This document shows positions 61,119-64,000 of a stretch of DNA of 64,000 nt, in pieces; positions within the stretch are counted from its first letter, which is position 1, and each line of letters begins with the position of its first letter. The translations under genes and the position numbers were made by a program. Source of the DNA: Blastocatellia bacterium UBA7656 (GTDB taxonomy: Bacteria > Acidobacteriota > Blastocatellia > UBA7656); the NCBI GenBank assembly GCA_002483445.1, contig DLHY01000021.1, positions 19,781-83,780 of the forward strand. The letters run 5' to 3'. The notes beneath the pieces are model-generated. The model had not been told where the DNA came from and ran no database searches. It saw only the letters and a list, made by a program, of their open reading frames with translations.

Positions 61119-61491
61119 ATGGATGAACAGGTTGCCCTCTCATTAACACCGCGACCCGTCGCGGTGCAAGACAACGCCTTGATGACAAATAACTGTTTCA
61201 ACAGTTTCCATCCGCCGCTCTTTAATCCCAGGAGGGTGAGGCAATTCCGCGCAGTTTGCTGCGCCTCCTTTGCGTTCCTTTTCCTCTCGATACCTCGCAG
61301 TTTGCTGTGAGGAGGTTCATTTCGTCAAATAGTTGTCAGGCTCGCAGATGTTATCGAGATTAACATCTGCGCAAGCAGAAAACTGTTGAAACAGTTTCGG
61401 GTTTGGTTCCCCCCGCTTTTTCACCGCGATCAATCGCGGTGTTAATGAAAAGGTCGCGCTCCTACTCCCTGCATTCATCCTGTTCATCCAT
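61119..61491. repeat. Nested inverted repeats and hairpins before the STAND gene
   Basis: Three pairs of inverted arms are nested: ATGGATGAACAGG (61,119-61,131 and 61,479-61,491), CATTAACACCGCGA (61,141-61,154 and 61,434-61,447) and AAACTGTTTCAACAGTTT-type arms (61,191-61,207 and 61,380-61,397). Each half also holds a short hairpin (61,147-61,166 and 61,422-61,441), and the middle has two more, CCTCGCAG...CTGTGAGG near 61,293 and an 11-bp stem at 61,343-61,371 with a 7-base loop. The block could be a pair of head-to-head palindromic repeats or a small non-coding mobile element. Confidence 0.7.
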
Positions 61492-61679
61492 CTGCATACC
61501 GCTATGAGCCTCAATCCAAAGCTTATTCCGTTTCGCTGCTGGCATCAGAATCGGAGGCCAGCGGCAAGTCGCCTCCACTCCAAAGGCGAATTTACCCGCA
61601 CCGCGACTTGGTAACAAATAACATCTGCTTTAGAATCGCTTTTGACTGAAATCGAATCAGCCCGCAGCGACGGAGTTTT
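61492..61679. other. Gap before the STAND gene
   Basis: No gene was seen. Repeat-like GGAGGC...GCCTCC pairing occurs near 61,553-61,576. The promoter of the STAND gene is presumably here. The ribosome site GGAG lies at 61,672-61,675, four bases before the ATG. Confidence 0.4.
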
Positions 61680-64000
61680 ATGGAACCTCTCATCCTTGCA
61701 ACAAAAGCTATCGTCGGGATCGTTTCAACCGCTGTTGACGGCATAATCGAAGGCAAGGGAGATGAGTTGTTTTGCAAAACAACAAAGCCGCTGCTCGACA
61801 ATCTGAGACGCCATCGCCCGGAAGCTAATCATGAGCTTCAACGCGCTCTTTACTGCTCATACCTTCAGGCCACGCTTCAGGTGTGCGCGCTACACGCTCA
61901 AAATATCGGCATCAATATCGATCAGTGGATTCGACGCGAGCCGATACCGGGCAGAATGAAAAAACTCGCAACCAGTCTCAGGCGCGATACTCCGCTCGGC
62001 GTTTTCGCGCAGGCCCAATCGCAATGGCTCGATGCCGTGATAGGCGACCTCAGACAGAAACTCTCTCTGCTCGACAAAGATCGCATCCATCCGCCATCGA
62101 AGGAAACCGATGAGCAGTTCAAACTGCTGCTCAATCAATTCGAACTGCTGCTTCAACCCCGCGGCAAAACAGCGGAAGATCGCATCAGGGATATTCGCGC
62201 TCATCTTTGCAACGGAGTCATCGCCGACCTCGATAAAACTTATGGCAAAGATCATGGCCCTGTGCCTCAAGGTGTCGCGGACATCATCCGCGATCAGTGG
62301 TTCGAACTTCTGTGCGCCTGTTTCCAGCAAGCCATCAAAAACGATCAGGCCATAGCCAACATATTTCAAAGCAAGCTGCTCGCGGGCATATCCGTCGAAA
62401 GGCACGGCAAGAGCGAACAGATCAGCTTCGCTCAGATCGAAGCGCAGTTCATAAAACTCGGCGGCGAGTTTTCGCGTCAGTTCGAAGCGACTCGACAGAT
62501 GATCGAATCACAAAGCGAGAAACTCGGAGAGATGGAAAGCGATTTCCTCGTTCCTCTCCTTGCGCTCGCCCGCGACGAGGCGGCGCGAATGGAGATGATC
62601 GCGGGAGTCATCGACACCATCGCCGAGACTCAGCGCCGACACCTCTCCATCAGTCAGGACACCAATAAGAAAATCGATTCGCTGATTGATAAGATGCCTG
62701 ACAGAATCCTCCGCGACGGCGGGCCGAGGAATCTTATCAATCTGCCCAACCTCAATGTCATCATCGATGATCGACTCGACGAATGCGCCGCCGTCATCGA
62801 AGCTCTGCGCGATGAAGCAGGCAAGTCGGTGTTGGTCATAGTCGCGCCCGGAGGCTTCGGCAAAACCGCGCTGCTCACGAAAGTCATTCAGCAGGTCACA
62901 GATGGCGAAACCATCAAGGTCGATTATGTGCAGGCGATTCTCTACGTCGAATGCCTCGGCGGGCGGGCGTCGCTCGATGCCATATTCACCGACGCGGGCA
63001 TCATCACCGGAAGGCAGGATCAGTTTCAACAACTCTCCGCAGGCGTGGATGCGGCGAAGGGAGAATTGCCCAATGAATTTTTCAGCGAGTTGAGCCGCGT
63101 GGGCGATGTCTGGATAGCGATGGATAATTTCGAAGACCTGCTCGACGAGCGCGACGCAATCAGAGATGACCGCATCAGGCTTTTCATCGAGCGATGTCTT
63201 GCACTGGATCATCGAGTGAAGGTCATCATCACCAGTCGCAACCGCCCGCAAATCGGCGGACGCAATCGCCCGATGGTTCTGGAAAACGTCAGCAAAGCTC
63301 TCGGCAATGGACTGCCCGAAGCGGATGCCGTTGTTTATCTGCGCAGGGAAGGCGCGCAATGCGGGATGGTCGAAGCGTCGGAAGAGTTGCTGAGGCGATT
63401 CATCCGGCTGGTGCATGGCATACCGATGGCGTTGAATTCGGTGGTTGGTTATCTGAGCGATGAGGTTTATCCGGCGACGACGCTTGCGATGTTGATGGAT
63501 GATGAAGAGCGGTTCGCGGATTTCCGGCGCAGAGATTTCGAGAGCGGACTGAGGCGATTGATTTCGGATCAGCTTAGGCGGCAGAGCGAAGCGGGGATGC
63601 TGATACTCAGGGCGCTGGCATTTTTCAGCCAGCCGGTTCCACAGCCCGCGCTTGAGCCACTGTTGGAGCGGGCTGATCTTGATCGAGCGTTGAATCGGCT
63701 GACGGTGAACAGGCTGGTCGGGGTCGAGACGGACTGGCATGAGGTGAATCACTACAGCATTCATCCGATCATCAGTCAGGTTGTCAGTGAGCAGGAAGAG
63801 GCAATCGGGCCAAAGTCTGATTCTTATCTCGATGAAGGGTATGCGGCGATGTGCCTGCGAAAGGGCAATGAGTTTTACAACAAGCCGCGATATCGCCTCG
63901 CGGTCGCCTTCTTCGAATGCTCGGCGAAAGTTTACGATCACCTTGTCAACTCTCTCGGACGCGACGAACTCAGCAGCTCCCTCGCTATGGCCCTGATGAA
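61680..64000 (+). CDS. STAND/NACHT-like P-loop ATPase with TPR start, partial at the window end
   Basis: The frame is open from ATG 61,680 to the window end (773 complete codons) and continues. Residues about 1-340 are helical: a small N-terminal domain (starting EPLILATKAIVGIVSTAVDG), a long coiled region near 150-180 and another near 230-350. The ATPase follows: Walker A GGFGKT (391-396), a Walker B-like strand VWIAMDNFEDLL (477-488), a sensor IITSR (516-520) and HGIPMAL near 579-585, the STAND GxP motif. A winged-helix-like part and, from about residue 718, helices of TPR type (DEGYAAMCLRKGNEFY...) begin. STAND proteins sense phage or stress signals with their repeats and fire an N-terminal effector. 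The effector here is not recognised. The ribosome site is GGAG. Confidence 0.8.
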   Translation, partial: MEPLILATKAIVGIVSTAVDGIIEGKGDELFCKTTKPLLDNLRRHRPEANHELQRALYCSYLQATLQVCALHAQNIGINIDQWIRREPIPGRMKKLATSLRRDTPLGVFAQAQSQWLDAVIGDLRQKLSLLDKDRIHPPSKETDEQFKLLLNQFELLLQPRGKTAEDRIRDIRAHLCNGVIADLDKTYGKDHGPVPQGVADIIRDQWFELLCACFQQAIKNDQAIANIFQSKLLAGISVERHGKSEQISFAQIEAQFIKLGGEFSRQFEATRQMIESQSEKLGEMESDFLVPLLALARDEAARMEMIAGVIDTIAETQRRHLSISQDTNKKIDSLIDKMPDRILRDGGPRNLINLPNLNVIIDDRLDECAAVIEALRDEAGKSVLVIVAPGGFGKTALLTKVIQQVTDGETIKVDYVQAILYVECLGGRASLDAIFTDAGIITGRQDQFQQLSAGVDAAKGELPNEFFSELSRVGDVWIAMDNFEDLLDERDAIRDDRIRLFIERCLALDHRVKVIITSRNRPQIGGRNRPMVLENVSKALGNGLPEADAVVYLRREGAQCGMVEASEELLRRFIRLVHGIPMALNSVVGYLSDEVYPATTLAMLMDDEERFADFRRRDFESGLRRLISDQLRRQSEAGMLILRALAFFSQPVPQPALEPLLERADLDRALNRLTVNRLVGVETDWHEVNHYSIHPIISQVVSEQEEAIGPKSDSYLDEGYAAMCLRKGNEFYNKPRYRLAVAFFECSAKVYDHLVNSLGRDELSSSLAMALM

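Noticed and set aside
62508..63941. A 477-residue open frame on the minus strand
   Set aside because: It is antisense to the STAND ATPase, whose plus-strand frame has a ribosome site and intact P-loop motifs; the minus frame has no recognisable domain and reflects GC-rich codon bias.

Overview
The window looks like chromosomal DNA of an Acidobacteriota member, possibly Blastocatellia-like. This is inference from gene content, not a phylogenetic test. The pointers are an Oar-like TonB receptor with a carboxypeptidase-regulatory-like N-terminus, a TIGR03436-type VWFA protein, an alternative complex III (Act) segment, PEGA, choice-of-anchor-V and IPT proteins, a cyanobacterial-type GlgC, and frequent short tandem repeats between genes. 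No rRNA, tRNA or CRISPR array was recognised.

Layout. 1-4000: the tail of an Act respiratory operon (ActC, ActD, cytochrome c), then a haem-bearing beta-barrel protein. 4.2-7.1 kb: small secreted or lipoprotein genes of unknown role. 14.3-7.1 kb (minus): a nitrate operon made of a membrane cytochrome b-like protein, an assimilatory-type molybdopterin nitrate reductase, a four-cluster ferredoxin, a Rieske protein, a two-helix membrane protein, NarK and a short MgtE. 14.6-15.8 kb: a lone DDE transposase. 28.8-15.9 kb (minus): eleven tightly packed genes with strong ribosome binding sites. They begin with a CusCBA copper/silver efflux system and continue through an antiporter-like/lytic transglycosylase fusion, a Spy-like protein, a duplicated-domain protein, a VWFA protein, a DUF2318 protein and two paralogues of an unrecognised Cys/His family. 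This is the most system-like uncharacterised stretch.

29.7-49.4 kb is mostly housekeeping: tandem UspA, PurM, DUF3006 plus a ComEC-like hydrolase, an Rpn-family gene broken by one stop codon, PurF, a SurA-like chaperone, a BamA/TamA barrel protein, TamB, RibBA (two expected zinc cysteines absent), RibE, Cmk and GlgC. 49.5-61 kb holds envelope proteins: a zinc-ribbon protein, an anchor-V/IPT protein, the large TonB receptor, a PEGA protein, PsuG, and two PHM-like copper/haem proteins that share an almost identical 5' segment.

The right edge (61,680 onward) is the first 773 codons of a STAND NTPase with a helical N-terminus, complete P-loop machinery and the start of a probable TPR sensor. It is open past the window end and is a plausible anti-phage or signalling ATPase. 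It lies just after a nest of palindromic repeats. Heptamer and octamer tandem repeats with recurring units punctuate the intergenic gaps, and twice they run into the stop codon of a gene.
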